A stretch of DNA of 64,000 nt from Microbacterium sp. SZ1 (GCF_002362255.1 NZ_LPVV01000038.1:124001-188000); one strand, 5' to 3'; shown: positions 6,295 through 16,250, counted from the first letter of the stretch. Translations and numbers: made by a program. Notes: generated by a model not told the origin, from the letters alone.

Positions 6295-9021
6295 GTGACT
6301 GTGCACGACCAGGATCCGTACTCCCAGGGCAACCTCGACAGCGATCCGGAAGAGACGGGCGAGTGGCAGCAGTCCCTCGACGAGCTCGTCGAGGCCAAGG
6401 GCCACGGACGCGGGCGAGAGATCATGCTCAGCCTGCTGAAGCGCTCGAAGGAGCTGCACGTGAGCGTGCCGATGGTCCCGACCACGGACTACATCAACAC
6501 GATCGCGGCCGAGAACGAGCCCGAGTTCCCCGGCGACGAAGAGGTCGAGCGCCGCTACCGCGCGTGGATCCGCTGGAACGCGGCGGTCACGGTGCACCGC
6601 GCACAGCGCCCTGGCATCGGAGTGGGCGGCCACATCTCCACCTATGCGTCCTCGGCTGCGCTCTACGAGGTCGGTTTCAACCACTTCTTCCGCGGTGCCG
6701 ACAACCCGGGCGGCGCCGACCAGATCTTCATCCAGGGCCACGCCTCCCCCGGCATCTACGCCCGCTCCTTCCTCGAGGGTCGCCTCACCGAGCAGCACCT
6801 CGACGGATTCCGCCAGGAGCAGTCGCAGGCTCCCTTCGGCATCCCCTCGTACCCGCACCCGCGGCAGATGCAGGACTACTGGCAGTTCCCGACCGTGTCG
6901 ATGGGCCTCGGCCCGATCAACGCGATCTACCAGGCGATGTCGAACAAGTACCTCGAGAACCGCGGCATCAAGGACACCTCGTCGTCACAGGTGTGGGCGT
7001 TCCTCGGCGATGGCGAGATGGACGAGATCGAGAGCCGCGGCCAGCTGCAGGTCGCGGCCAACGAGGGCCTCGACAACCTCAACTTCGTGATCAACTGCAA
7101 CCTGCAGCGCCTCGACGGCCCGGTCCGCGGCAACGGCAAGATCATTCAGGAGCTGGAGTCGTACTTCCGCGGCGCCGGCTGGAACGTCATCAAGGTGGTC
7201 TGGGGGCGTGAGTGGGACGACCTGCTCGCCCGCGACACCGAGGGCGCGCTGCTCAACATCATGAACCAGACGCCCGACGGCGACTACCAGACGTACAAGG
7301 CCGAGTCCGGCGCGTACGTCCGCGAGCACTTCTTCGGCAAGGACGAGCGCGCTGCAGCCCTGGTCTCCGACTACTCCGACGAGCAGATCTGGCACCTGAA
7401 GCGCGGTGGCCACGACTACCGCAAGGTGTACGCGGCGTTCAAGGCCGCGGCCGAGCACAAGGGCCAGCCGACGGTCATCCTGGCGAAGACGGTCAAGGGC
7501 TACGGCCTCGGTCCGCACTTCGAGGGCCGCAACGCGACCCACCAGATGAAGAAGATGACGCTGGACAACCTCAAGACGTTCCGCGACACGATGCACATCC
7601 CGATCACGGATGCGCAGCTCGAGGAGAACCCGTACCTGCCCCCGTACTACAACCCGGGGCCCCAGGACGAGACGATCCAGTACATGCTCGAGCGCCGCAG
7701 GGCCCTCGGCGGCTTCCTGCCGGAGCGCCGCTCGACGCACGTCGGTCTCTCGCTCCCCGACGACTCGGCGTACGCGCTGCCCAAGAAGGGCTCCGGCACG
7801 CAGGAGATCGCCACGACCATGGCGTTCGTCCGTCTGCTGAAAGACCTGCTGCGCACCAAGGAGTTCGGCCACCGCATCGTGCCGATCATCCCCGACGAGG
7901 CGCGCACGTTCGGCATGGACGCGTACTTCCCGACGGCCAAGATCTACAACCCGAACGGCCAGCACTACACCTCGGTCGACCGTGAGCTGCTCCTCGCCTA
8001 CAAGGAGAGCCCGCAGGGTCAGATCGTGCACGTCGGCATCAACGAGGCCGGAGCACTGGCCGCGTTCACCGCGGCGGGCACCTCGTACGCCACGCACGGC
8101 GAGCCGCTGATCCCGATCTACATCTTCTACTCGATGTTCGGCTTCCAGCGCACGGGCGACGCCCAGTGGGCGGCCGGCGACCAGATGGCGCGCGGCTTCA
8201 TCATCGGAGCCACCGCGGGCCGCACCACCCTGACGGGTGAGGGCCTGCAGCACGCCGACGGCCACTCGCACCTGCTCGCGTCGACGAACCCGGCCACGGT
8301 GTCGTACGACCCGGCCTACGGCTACGAGATCGCGCACATCGTGCGCGACGGTCTCGAGCGCATGTACGGCGGCAACCACCCCGACCCGAACGTCATGTAC
8401 TACATGACGGTCTACAACGAGCCGCTCGTCCAGCCCAAGGAGCCGGAGGACGTGGATGTCGACGGCATCGTGCGCGGCATCCACCGCGTCTCCGTCGGCG
8501 AGGGCGACGGGCCCCGCGCCCAGCTGTTCGCGTCGGGCGTCGGCCTGCCCTGGGCCCTCGAGGCGCAGGAGCTGCTGAAGAACGACTGGAACGTGATCGC
8601 GGATGTCTGGTCGGTCACGTCCTGGACCGAGCTGCGCCGCGACGGCCTCGCCGCCGACGAGCACAACTTCCTGCACCCCGAGGAGGAACCCCGCACGGCC
8701 TACCTCACGCAGAAGCTCCAGGGCGCGGAGGGGCCGGTCGTCGCGGTCAGCGACTTCATGCACGCCGTCCAGGACCAGATCCGCCCGTGGGTCCCGAACC
8801 GCTACGCCACGCTCGGCGCAGACGACTTCGGATTCTCCGACACGCGCGCGGCGGCTCGTCGCTACTTCAAGATCGACGGACCCTCGATGGTGGTGCGCAC
8901 GCTGCAGGCGCTGGCCGAGGAAGGCACCGTCGACCGCTCGCTCGCCGCGCAGGCGATCGAGAAGTACCGCCTGCACGACGTGAACGCCGGTACCAGCGGC
9001 AACGCGGGCGGCGAAAGCTGA
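6295..9021 (+). CDS. aceE: pyruvate dehydrogenase E1 component, homodimeric
   Basis: AceE decarboxylates pyruvate with thiamine diphosphate and acetylates the E2 lipoyl group, feeding acetyl-CoA to the TCA cycle and to the fatty acid genes just downstream. The 908-residue length and the AceE-specific N-terminus ([20 protein letters not shown]) mark the single-chain homodimeric type. The ThDP motif [14 protein letters not shown] begins near residue 238 and ends at a CN-type Asn. I chose the GTG at 6295 because GAAAGG lies 7 bases upstream and it gives the family's TVHDQDPY start; an ATG 30 bases earlier is in frame but lacks support. No aceF or lpd is nearby. A TAGGCT-type -10 at 6197-6202 is a possible promoter. 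Confidence 0.97.
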   Translation: MTVHDQDPYSQGNLDSDPEETGEWQQSLDELVEAKGHGRGREIMLSLLKRSKELHVSVPMVPTTDYINTIAAENEPEFPGDEEVERRYRAWIRWNAAVTVHRAQRPGIGVGGHISTYASSAALYEVGFNHFFRGADNPGGADQIFIQGHASPGIYARSFLEGRLTEQHLDGFRQEQSQAPFGIPSYPHPRQMQDYWQFPTVSMGLGPINAIYQAMSNKYLENRGIKDTSSSQVWAFLGDGEMDEIESRGQLQVAANEGLDNLNFVINCNLQRLDGPVRGNGKIIQELESYFRGAGWNVIKVVWGREWDDLLARDTEGALLNIMNQTPDGDYQTYKAESGAYVREHFFGKDERAAALVSDYSDEQIWHLKRGGHDYRKVYAAFKAAAEHKGQPTVILAKTVKGYGLGPHFEGRNATHQMKKMTLDNLKTFRDTMHIPITDAQLEENPYLPPYYNPGPQDETIQYMLERRRALGGFLPERRSTHVGLSLPDDSAYALPKKGSGTQEIATTMAFVRLLKDLLRTKEFGHRIVPIIPDEARTFGMDAYFPTAKIYNPNGQHYTSVDRELLLAYKESPQGQIVHVGINEAGALAAFTAAGTSYATHGEPLIPIYIFYSMFGFQRTGDAQWAAGDQMARGFIIGATAGRTTLTGEGLQHADGHSHLLASTNPATVSYDPAYGYEIAHIVRDGLERMYGGNHPDPNVMYYMTVYNEPLVQPKEPEDVDVDGIVRGIHRVSVGEGDGPRAQLFASGVGLPWALEAQELLKNDWNVIADVWSVTSWTELRRDGLAADEHNFLHPEEEPRTAYLTQKLQGAEGPVVAVSDFMHAVQDQIRPWVPNRYATLGADDFGFSDTRAAARRYFKIDGPSMVVRTLQALAEEGTVDRSLAAQAIEKYRLHDVNAGTSGNAGGES

Positions 9022-9028
9022 GCCATCG

Positions 9029-10249
9029 GTGACAGGATCGTCTCCTCGCGGCATGGACAAGGCCGCGACACTCACCTGGCTGCGACGGATCTCCGGTGAC
9101 ATCGCCTCGGTGACGATCAAGCGCCTGGAGGACACGCTCCCCTGGTACGCCGACATGCCACCGGCCCGCCGCTCTGCGGTCGGGCTGGTGGCCCAGGCGG
9201 GCATCACGTCGTTCATCCAGTGGTACGACGACCCGACGTCGACGCCGTGGATCGCCGCCGACATCTTCGCCGCGGCTCCGCGGGAACTGCTCCGCAGCGT
9301 CAGTCTGCAGCAGACCCTGCAGCTGATCCGCGTGACGGTCGAGGTGACCGAGGAGCGCGTCGCCGGCAAGGGTGAGGATCTCCGCGAGGCGATCCTGCTC
9401 TACTCGCGCGACGTGGCCTTCGCGGCCGCCGATGTGTACGCGCGTGCCGCCGAGGCGCGCGGACTGTGGGATGCCCGTCTCGAGGCCCTGGTCGTCGACT
9501 CGATCCTCACGGGCGAGGCCGACGAGGAGCTGCCGAGCCGCATCGCTGCTCTCGGCTGGCACGGCCACGGCGAGGTCGCGGTGCTCGTCGGCACGACTCC
9601 CCCGCAGTTCGACGTCGACCTCGTGCGGCGCACTGCTCGCAAGCTGGCCGTCGACGTCCTGATCGGCGTCCAGGGCTCTCGCCTCGTGCTGGTGATCGGC
9701 CGCGCACGGGTGCCCGGTCAGGAGACCGAGGAGGAGGAGCTCGGCTTCGAGGAGATCGCCTCGCGTCTCGAACCGTCCTTCGGACCCGGCTACGTCGTGC
9801 TCGGACCGGCAGTGGCCGCTCTCGTCGACGCCAGCCAGAGCGCGAGGGCCGCCCTCGCCGGCTTCGCCGTCGCCCGGGCGTGGCGCAGCGCGCCCCGCCC
9901 CGTCGAGGCCGACGACCTGCTCCCCGAACGCGCCCTCGCGGGCGACCCGCTCGCGAAGCAGACTCTCATCGAGCGGATCTACCGCCCGCTGCAGGCGCAC
10001 TCGACCGATCTCGTCACGACCCTGTGGAGCTACCTCGACAACGGGCGCTCCCTCGAGGCGACCGCCCGCGAGCTGTTCGTGCACCCCAACACCGTGCGCT
10101 ACCGTCTCAAGCGGGTGAGCGAGGTGATCGGATGGGATGCCACGGGTCCGCGCGAGGCGCTGATCCTGCAGACCGCTCTCATCCTGGGCTCCATCGGGGC
10201 GGCCGACCAGGGCCGTCGTCGGGCGCCGCTGCGTCGTCCGACACGCTGA
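9029..10249 (+). CDS. fasR: PucR-type transcriptional regulator, FasR-like activator of fatty acid synthesis
   Basis: The protein ends in a PucR C-terminal HTH (DNGRSLEATARELFVHPNTV then RYRLKRVSEVIGWD), and has a central GGDEF-like/CdaR region around AALGWHGHGEVAVLVG. In Streptomyces coelicolor a PucR-family protein, FasR, encoded just upstream of fabD-fabH-acpP-fabF activates that operon; gene order here is the same, so the role is inferred by position and family. It starts 8 bases after aceE, so it may be cotranscribed with it. The GTG at 9029 has only a weak GAAAG upstream; the ATG at 9053 (MDKAATLTWL) is the alternative start. Confidence 0.85.
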   Translation: MTGSSPRGMDKAATLTWLRRISGDIASVTIKRLEDTLPWYADMPPARRSAVGLVAQAGITSFIQWYDDPTSTPWIAADIFAAAPRELLRSVSLQQTLQLIRVTVEVTEERVAGKGEDLREAILLYSRDVAFAAADVYARAAEARGLWDARLEALVVDSILTGEADEELPSRIAALGWHGHGEVAVLVGTTPPQFDVDLVRRTARKLAVDVLIGVQGSRLVLVIGRARVPGQETEEEELGFEEIASRLEPSFGPGYVVLGPAVAALVDASQSARAALAGFAVARAWRSAPRPVEADDLLPERALAGDPLAKQTLIERIYRPLQAHSTDLVTTLWSYLDNGRSLEATARELFVHPNTVRYRLKRVSEVIGWDATGPREALILQTALILGSIGAADQGRRRAPLRRPTR

Positions 10250-10351
10250 CCCGGTTCCACGGCTCGGATCTGTTCGCCACACACAAGGGTTCTTCGAAAT
10301 CTTGTGATGGTTCATCCACCGTTTCCCGAGGATCGTTGGCAGACTTGGTCT

Positions 10352-11272
10352 GTGATTGTCGTCGTATGCCCAGGACAGGGCTCGCAGACCCCCGGCTTCC
10401 TCTCCCCCTGGCTCGAGCTGGACGGCGTTGCTGAGACCGTCGCCGCGTTCTCCGATGCCTCAGAGGTCGACCTCCGCCTCCACGGCACGGAGTCGGATGC
10501 CGACACGATCCGCGACACGCGCATCGCGCAGCCGCTCATCGTCGCCGCGTCGCTCGTCGCCGCCTCTGCGTTGGAGTCGCGAGCGGGCCGCCGCGCCGAC
10601 GGCGTCGCCGGGCACTCCGTCGGCGAGATCGCCGCTCTCGTGAACAGCGGCGTCATCGATGCGGAGACCGGCATGCGTCTGGTCGGCATCCGCGGTCGCG
10701 CGATGGCGGATGCCGCGGCGCAGACCCCGACCGGCATGAGCGCGGTCCTCGGCGGTGACGAGGACGCCGTCCTCTCGCGTCTCGCCGAGCTCGACCTCTC
10801 CCCCGCGAACTACAACGGCGGTGGACAGCTCGTCGTCGCCGGCTCGCTCCACGCCCTCGCATCGCTGGCCGCCGAGCCGGTCAAGGGCACCCGCGTGATC
10901 CCGCTGCAGGTCGCCGGTGCCTTCCACACGTCGTTCATGGCCTCGGCGGTGGATGCGCTGCGCGACGCGGTCTCCACCGTGACCCCCGCCGACCCGTCGA
11001 TCACCCTGTGGACCAACCGCGACGGCTCCGTCGTCTCCGGCGGTCAGCAGGCGCTCGACTACCTCGTCGACCAGGTGTCGTCGCCGGTGCGCTGGGACCT
11101 CTGCATGGCGTCCTTCGCCGAGCAGGGAGTCACCGGACTCATCGAGCTCGCCCCGGCCGGCGCCCTCACCGGGCTTGCCAAGCGCGGGCTCCGCGGCGTG
11201 CCGACGGTCGCCGTCAAGACCCCCGAAGACCTCGACGCGGCCGTCGCGCTGCTGAACGGAGAAGCCGCATGA
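10352..11272 (+). CDS. fabD: malonyl-CoA:ACP malonyltransferase
   Basis: FabD moves the malonyl group from CoA to ACP, supplying chain-extension units. The protein begins with the family hallmark IVVVCPGQGSQTPGF, has the nucleophile motif GHSVGE (Ser near residue 88), the Arg-containing RGRAM loop (IRGRAMADAA) and the catalytic His in AFHTSFM (near 190). I chose GTG at 10352 because it matches the conserved N-terminus; an in-frame GTG/ATG pair at 10304-10307 would add 16 unrelated residues. No Shine-Dalgarno is obvious at either, so a leaderless start is possible. It overlaps fabH as ATGA. Confidence 0.94.
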   Translation: MIVVVCPGQGSQTPGFLSPWLELDGVAETVAAFSDASEVDLRLHGTESDADTIRDTRIAQPLIVAASLVAASALESRAGRRADGVAGHSVGEIAALVNSGVIDAETGMRLVGIRGRAMADAAAQTPTGMSAVLGGDEDAVLSRLAELDLSPANYNGGGQLVVAGSLHALASLAAEPVKGTRVIPLQVAGAFHTSFMASAVDALRDAVSTVTPADPSITLWTNRDGSVVSGGQQALDYLVDQVSSPVRWDLCMASFAEQGVTGLIELAPAGALTGLAKRGLRGVPTVAVKTPEDLDAAVALLNGEAA

Positions 11273-12270
11273 CCGCCACGCTGACCCAGCTCACCGGTCC
11301 CGCGTACACGCGCATCTACTCGTACGGCGCCGCCCGCGGCGAGAACGCGGTTCCGAACGACGACCTCGTGGGACCGATCGACTCCAGCGACGAGTGGATC
11401 CGTCAGCGCACCGGAATCGTGACCCGCACCCGCGCCGGCAAGGACACCGACGCGATCGATCTCGCCACCACCGCTGCCGCCGAGGCGATCGAGAAGTCCG
11501 GCGTGCCGGCCGACCAGGTCGACCTCGTGATCGTCGCCACCATCAGCAACCCGAAGCAGACGCCCTCCGTCTCGGCCATCGTCGCCGACCGCGTCGGGGC
11601 GAACCCCGCGGCGGCGTACGACGTGAATGCGGCGTGCGCCGGATACGCCTACGCCGTCACGCAGGCGGACGCCCTGATCAGGGCCGGCGCTGCGCGCTAC
11701 GCCCTCGTGATCGGCACCGAGAAGCTCTCGGACATCGTCGACCCGACCGACCGCAGCATCTCGTTCCTACTCGGCGACGGCGCAGGCGCGGCGCTCATCG
11801 GTCCGAGCGACACGCCGGGCATCGCCCCGGCGGTGTGGGGTTCGGACGGCTCGAAGGCCGACGCCGTCGGCATGAACAACACCCTGACCGACTTCCGCGA
11901 CGGAGCGGCGGCGTGGCCGACTCTCCGACAGGAGGGGCCGACGGTCTTCCGCTGGGCCGTGTGGGAGATGGCGAAGGTCGCCCGCGAGGCCCTCGACAAG
12001 GCGGGCGTCGGTCCCGACGACATCGCGGCGTTCATCCCGCACCAGGCCAACATGCGCATCATCGACGAGTTCGCGAAGCAGCTGAAGCTGCCGGAGACCA
12101 CGGTGATCGCGCGTGACATCGAGACGACCGGCAACACCTCCGCGGCGTCCATACCGCTGGCGAGCCACCGGCTCATGGCCGAGCACCCCGAGCTGTCCGG
12201 CGGTCTCGCCCTGCAGATCGGGTTCGGCGCGGGGCTCGTCTTCGCCGCCCAGGTCGTCGTCCTCCCCTGA
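11269..12270 (+). CDS. fabH: 3-oxoacyl-ACP synthase III
   Basis: FabH condenses an acyl-CoA primer with malonyl-ACP to begin fatty acid synthesis; in Actinobacteria it prefers branched primers. The Cys-His-Asn triad is visible: Cys in NAACAGYAYA (near residue 122), His in IPHQANMRI (near 257) and Asn in GNTSAASIP (near 288). Length 333 residues is normal. The ATG overlaps the fabD stop as ATGA, which fixes the start. Confidence 0.96.
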   Translation: MTATLTQLTGPAYTRIYSYGAARGENAVPNDDLVGPIDSSDEWIRQRTGIVTRTRAGKDTDAIDLATTAAAEAIEKSGVPADQVDLVIVATISNPKQTPSVSAIVADRVGANPAAAYDVNAACAGYAYAVTQADALIRAGAARYALVIGTEKLSDIVDPTDRSISFLLGDGAGAALIGPSDTPGIAPAVWGSDGSKADAVGMNNTLTDFRDGAAAWPTLRQEGPTVFRWAVWEMAKVAREALDKAGVGPDDIAAFIPHQANMRIIDEFAKQLKLPETTVIARDIETTGNTSAASIPLASHRLMAEHPELSGGLALQIGFGAGLVFAAQVVVLP

Positions 12271-12339
12271 GAACGCGCCGACCTTCCCTAGACTGTTCCA
12301 CGGTTCCGAAATCAACCCCGTAAGAGAAGGAAGACCACC

Positions 12340-12588
12340 ATGGCTTTCACCAACGATGAGGTCCTCGCAGGCCTCGCCGAGCTCATCACCGACGAGACCG
12401 GCATCAACGCCTCCGAGGTCGCCCTCGAGAAGTCGTTCACGGACGACCTCGACATCGACTCGATCTCGATGATGACGATCGTCGTCAACGCTGAGGAGAA
12501 GTTCGGCGTCACCATCCCCGACGACGAGGTCAAGAACCTCAAGACCGTCGGCGACGCCGTCAACTTCATCGTCGCAGGCCAGGAGTAA
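12340..12588 (+). CDS. acpP: acyl carrier protein
   Basis: An 82-residue acidic four-helix protein that carries growing acyl chains on a phosphopantetheine arm. The attachment serine is Ser41 in DDLDIDSISMM, a slightly altered form of the usual DSL motif, as is common in Microbacteriaceae ACPs. It lies between fabH and fabF with a strong Shine-Dalgarno (GAAGGAAG) and is followed by a hairpin at 12596-12632 that may raise its level over fabF. Confidence 0.97.
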   Translation: MAFTNDEVLAGLAELITDETGINASEVALEKSFTDDLDIDSISMMTIVVNAEEKFGVTIPDDEVKNLKTVGDAVNFIVAGQE

Positions 12589-12595
12589 TCCACTC

Positions 12596-12632
12596 AGGAT
12601 GCCACCCCCGCGCTCGCGGGGCGTGGCATCCT
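12596..12632 (+). terminator. GC-rich hairpin between acpP and fabF
   Basis: A strong inverted repeat pairs AGGATGCCAC...CGCG with CGCG...GTGGCATCCT around a small CTCG loop and has no long T run after it. It may act as a partial terminator or mRNA stabiliser, letting acpP be expressed more than fabF. Confidence 0.55.
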
Positions 12633-12678
12633 CTGCCTTGCCCATCTTCTGTTCGATCCGCCTGACAAGGAACCACAC

Positions 12679-13917
12679 ATGACCAAGCGCATCGTCGTCA
12701 CCGGCATCGGTGCCACGTCCGCCATCGGCGGCACCGCCCCCGAGAACTGGACCAACCTGCTGGCCGGCGTCTCGGGTGCCCGCACGCTCGAGCACGACTG
12801 GGTCGAGCAGTACGACCTCCCCGTGACCTTCGCCGCCGAGGCGTCCGTCCGCCCCGAAGAGGTGCTGCCCCGCCACGAGGCGAAGCGCCTCGATCCGTCC
12901 TCGCAGTTCGCCCTCATCGCGGCGCGCGAGGCCTGGGCCGACGCCGGGTCTCCGGAGGTCGCACCCGAGCGCCTCGGCGTCGACTTCGCGACAGGCATCG
13001 GCGGCCTCTGGACGCTCCTCGACGCGTGGGACACTCTGCGCGAGAAGGGCCCGCGTCGCGTCATGCCCCTGACGGTGCCGATGCTGATGCCGAACGCTGC
13101 GGCCGGCAACCTGTCGCTGCAGTTCGAGGCCCGCGCCTACGCCCAGACGGTCGTCAGCGCCTGCGCGTCCAGCACGGAATCACTCATCCACGCGTACGAC
13201 CACCTGCAGGAGGGGCTCGCCGACGTCGTCATCGCCGGTGGCACCGAGTCGGCGATCCACCCGATCACCATGGCCGCCTTCGCCTCCGCACAGGCCCTGT
13301 CGCGTCGCAACGACGACCCGTCCACGGCCTCGCGCCCCGGTGCTGTCGACCGAGACGGCTTCGTCATGGGAGAGGGCGCTGCAGCTCTCATCCTCGAGAC
13401 CGAGGAGCACGCGAAGGCTCGCGGTGCGAAGATCTACGGCTATGTGCTCGGCGGCGCCGTCACCGCAGACGCCTACCACATCACCGGCAACGACCCGGAG
13501 GGCAACGGGGCGGCTCGCGCCGTCACCCAGGCGCTCGAGGGCGCCGGCATCAGCGCCGACCAGGTCACGCACATCAACGCGCACGCCACATCGACCCCGG
13601 TCGGCGACCCGAACGAGTACGTCGCACTGAAGAAGGTGTTCGGCGACCGGATCGATGAGATCCCCGTCTCGGCGACCAAGGCGTCCACGGGACACCTGCT
13701 CGGTGGGACCGGCGCACTGGAGGCGATCTTCTCGATCCTCGCGCTGCGTGACCGTGTCGCGCCGCCGACGATCAACATGACCGAGCCCGACCCCGCCGTG
13801 CCGTTCCGGCTTTCGGGCGAGGCGCAGCCCCTCGGCGACGGGCCGCAGATCGCGATCAGCAACTCGTTCGGCTTCGGCGGCCACAACGCCGTCGCGGTGT
13901 TCGCCGGCACCGACTGA
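12679..13917 (+). CDS. fabF: 3-oxoacyl-ACP synthase II
   Basis: FabF elongates acyl-ACP chains with malonyl-ACP. The Cys-His-His triad is clear: Cys in VVSACASSTES (near residue 162), His in NAHATSTPVGD (near 302) and His in STGHLLGGTGA (near 339). Length 412 matches the family. AAGGA stands 7 bases before the ATG. It is the last gene of the fab cluster and is followed by a terminator. Confidence 0.97.
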   Translation: MTKRIVVTGIGATSAIGGTAPENWTNLLAGVSGARTLEHDWVEQYDLPVTFAAEASVRPEEVLPRHEAKRLDPSSQFALIAAREAWADAGSPEVAPERLGVDFATGIGGLWTLLDAWDTLREKGPRRVMPLTVPMLMPNAAAGNLSLQFEARAYAQTVVSACASSTESLIHAYDHLQEGLADVVIAGGTESAIHPITMAAFASAQALSRRNDDPSTASRPGAVDRDGFVMGEGAAALILETEEHAKARGAKIYGYVLGGAVTADAYHITGNDPEGNGAARAVTQALEGAGISADQVTHINAHATSTPVGDPNEYVALKKVFGDRIDEIPVSATKASTGHLLGGTGALEAIFSILALRDRVAPPTINMTEPDPAVPFRLSGEAQPLGDGPQIAISNSFGFGGHNAVAVFAGTD

Positions 13918-13948
13918 ATCCGTCCGCCGACTGAGTCGGTTCGACGAC

Positions 13949-13993
13949 AGCGCCGTGCCGCTCCGCGATTCGCAGAGCGGCACGGCGCTTTTT
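13949..13993 (+). terminator. Rho-independent terminator after fabF
   Basis: A stem AGCGCCGTGCCGCTC / GAGCGGCACGGCGCT with an 11-base loop is followed by a T run (CTTTTTCG), the textbook form. It closes the fab cluster; the opposite gene yczE ends about 60 bases further on. Confidence 0.9.
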
Positions 13994-14052
13994 CGTAGCT
14001 GCTCAGGTGTGCCACACGCCGAGACGGCGCACGCCGCGGATGCGGCGGCGGC

Positions 14053-14709
14053 CTAGAGCGTGGCGAGCTGTCGGGAGCGCGCCTCGCGCAGGCGCGTCGC
14101 CCAGGGCAGGAACAGGCCCACGAGCGGGCCGATGCCGAAGGCGAACAGCACCGTACCTACGCCGACGGGACCCCCAAGAAGGAAGCCGATCAGCAGCACG
14201 CTTCCTTCGATGAGGGTTCGCACGATCCACACCCGCCATCCGGTGCGACGGACGAGCCCCGTCATGAGCCCGTCGCGCGGGCCGGGACCGAAGTCGGCGG
14301 CGATGTACAGGCCGGTCGCGAAGGCGAGCAGCACGAGCCCCGCCACGAACATCGGGGCACCGATCCAGACCGTCGTGGGCGCGGGCAGCACCGCGAGCGT
14401 GAGATCGGCCGCCGGTCCGATGAGCAGGGCGTTCAGCACGGTGCCGATGCCCACGCGCTGGCGCAACGGGATCCACAGCAGTAGCACGACGATCGAGACG
14501 AGGACGGTCACCAACCCGTATCCCAGCCCGAACTGCTCCGACACTCCGAGGGCGAGCACGTCCCACGGTGCGACACCGATGCCACCGCGCACCATCAGAC
14601 CGAGCGCCACGCCATAGAGGAACAGGCCGACGAGGAGCTGGACGAGACGCTCGACGAGGTCGCGACGGCTGGTCGCGGCGATCGGGAGGAACACGGAACG
14701 AAGCTGCAT
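14053..14709 (-). CDS. YczE/YitT-type membrane protein
   Basis: The protein has about five to six hydrophobic helices (for instance LLVGLFLYGVALGLMV and TVLVSIVVLLLWIPL) with the conserved loops GGIGVAPWDVLALG and DFGPGPRDGLMTGL that define the YczE family of membrane proteins of unknown function. The start at 14709 (MQLRSVFLPIAA) is preferred: the longer frame from 14769 would cover half of the palindrome shared with the divergent regulator. YczE genes are often found divergent from a MocR regulator, as here, which suggests that the regulator controls it. Substrate unknown. Confidence 0.8.
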   Translation of the reverse strand: MQLRSVFLPIAATSRRDLVERLVQLLVGLFLYGVALGLMVRGGIGVAPWDVLALGVSEQFGLGYGLVTVLVSIVVLLLWIPLRQRVGIGTVLNALLIGPAADLTLAVLPAPTTVWIGAPMFVAGLVLLAFATGLYIAADFGPGPRDGLMTGLVRRTGWRVWIVRTLIEGSVLLIGFLLGGPVGVGTVLFAFGIGPLVGLFLPWATRLREARSRQLATL

Positions 14710-14758
14710 CTCTCCATCGTGACGGCACCGCGCGCAGCGAAGGCGAGTCCACTCCTCT

Positions 14759-14789
14759 GAAAGTGGCATGCAGAAACCAGGCCACTTTC
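14759..14789. promoter_or_regulatory. Palindromic operator between yczE and mocR-type gene
   Basis: Perfect 9-base inverted arms GAAAGTGGC (14759-14767) and GCCACTTTC (14781-14789), with a 13-base spacer, lie between the divergent genes and about 16 bases before the regulator's ATG. This is the expected position for an autoregulatory MocR operator. Confidence 0.7.
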
Positions 14790-14804
14790 GGGCATCATGG
14801 GGAC

Positions 14805-16208
14805 ATGACCTCCCGCCTCGTCGAACAGCTCGGCGCGCGCCACGTCGCCGGTGCCACCGCCATCGAGCTCGCCGATCGCATCCGCGCCCTCATCCTCGAC
14901 GGGCGCATCACCGTCGGCGAACGACTGCCCAGCGAACGAGCACTCGCGATCGAGCTGCGTCGGTCGCGTTCGACGACCACCCGCGTCTACGGCCTCCTCG
15001 AGGCCGACGGCTTCGTCTCACGCGTGCACGGCGGCGGCACCCGAGCGGCGCTTCCCCACTCCGACACCGTGATCCCGACCGTCGACGACGACACGATGAT
15101 CGATCTGTCCATCGCGTCGATGGACTCGACACCGGGGCTGTACGACGCCACGGTCCGCTCTCTCCCCCGCCTGGCGACCCTGCGCAGGACCAGCGGATAC
15201 TCGCTGCAGGGACTTCCCGAGCTGCGGGATGCCGTAGCGCAGCGCTTCTCCGCCCGCGGTGTGCCGACCACCCCCGAGCAGATCATCATCACTTCCGGCG
15301 CCCTGAACGCGCTGAACCTCATCCTCGCGACCCTCAACCGCCGCGGCGACCGCGCACTCGTCGAGCAGCCGACCTTCCCGCACGCCCTGGAAGCCATCCA
15401 CCGCCACGGGTATCGGATGCTCCCCACACCGGTCGATCACGACGGCTGGGACGAGCGTCACGTCACCGACACGCTCCTGCACGGCCGCCCGCACATCGCG
15501 TACCTCATCCCCGATTTCCACAACCCGACCGCGGCGACGCTGCCCGAGTCCGCCCGTGCTCGGATCGCGACGACCGCGCGCAACGTCGGCACGCACGTCA
15601 TCGTCGACGAGACGACGGCGGAGCTCGACATCGACCGGGGATGGACTCCGACACCTCTGGCGGCCTTCAGCCCCGAGGTGATCACGGTCGGATCGATGTC
15701 GAAGATCGCGTGGGGAGGCCTGCGAATCGGATGGATGCGCGCGGAGCGCTCCCTCGTGACGCGTCTGCTCGCCGTGCGGCCCTCGTTCGAACTGGGCACA
15801 GCTCTCCTCGAACAGTGCATCGCGCTCGAACTGTTGCAGGACATGCCCGCCCTGACCGCGCACATCCGCTCCCGCCTGCGCGACGGACGCAGTGCCGTGG
15901 CCCGAGGTGTCGCCGACCTGGACGGCGTCGACATGCCTCCCGCGCCGGGTGGCCTCTCCGCCTGGCTCGATCTCGGCGCGCCCGTCTCGACGACCCTGTC
16001 GCTGGCGGCGCGCGCCCGCGGGCTCGTCGTGCCGCCGGGACCGCGATTCGCCATGGGCGGCGTGTTGGAGCGGCGGCTGCGGATCCCCATCACGCTCCCG
16101 CCGGAACGCACGGCGCTCGCGATGGAGCGACTCCGTGCGGCTTGGAACGACGTCTACGCCGGCCACACGCCGCGCGCGGCTGACGTCCCGCATTCCGCCG
16201 TCATCTGA
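14805..16208 (+). CDS. MocR/PdxR-type PLP-dependent transcriptional regulator
   Basis: The N-terminus is a GntR winged helix (AIELADRIRALILDGRITVG, ERLPSERALA, RSRSTTTRVYGLLEADGFV, SRVHGGGT) and the rest is an aminotransferase class I fold. Motifs seen are SGALNALNLI, PDFHNPT, the strand IVDET and the PLP-binding Lys in SMSKIAWGGLRIGW (near residue 300). MocR proteins use PLP or its adducts as effector and usually control a divergent gene, here yczE. The ATG at 14805 has GGGGA just upstream and begins MTSRLVEQLGARHV, so the longer frame was rejected. The Lys is intact, so PLP binding is expected. Confidence 0.88.
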   Translation: MTSRLVEQLGARHVAGATAIELADRIRALILDGRITVGERLPSERALAIELRRSRSTTTRVYGLLEADGFVSRVHGGGTRAALPHSDTVIPTVDDDTMIDLSIASMDSTPGLYDATVRSLPRLATLRRTSGYSLQGLPELRDAVAQRFSARGVPTTPEQIIITSGALNALNLILATLNRRGDRALVEQPTFPHALEAIHRHGYRMLPTPVDHDGWDERHVTDTLLHGRPHIAYLIPDFHNPTAATLPESARARIATTARNVGTHVIVDETTAELDIDRGWTPTPLAAFSPEVITVGSMSKIAWGGLRIGWMRAERSLVTRLLAVRPSFELGTALLEQCIALELLQDMPALTAHIRSRLRDGRSAVARGVADLDGVDMPPAPGGLSAWLDLGAPVSTTLSLAARARGLVVPPGPRFAMGGVLERRLRIPITLPPERTALAMERLRAAWNDVYAGHTPRAADVPHSAVI

Positions 16209-16212
16209 CGCA

Positions 16213-16250
16213 GACGAGGACCCCGTCCCTGGTGGGGCGGGGTCCTCGTC
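16213..16250 (+). terminator. Hairpin after MocR-type gene
   Basis: The arms GACGAGGACCCCG and CGGGGTCCTCGTC pair almost perfectly right after the stop codon. There is no T run, so it is probably an actinobacterial GC-rich terminator. Confidence 0.7.

Noticed and set aside
6985..9369. A 794-codon leftward frame opposite aceE
   Set aside because: Antisense of a strongly conserved enzyme gene, with no recognisable domain and no ribosome binding site.
13918..14052. Possible small gene between fabF and yczE
   Set aside because: The gap is taken up by a terminator; the short frames lack start signals.
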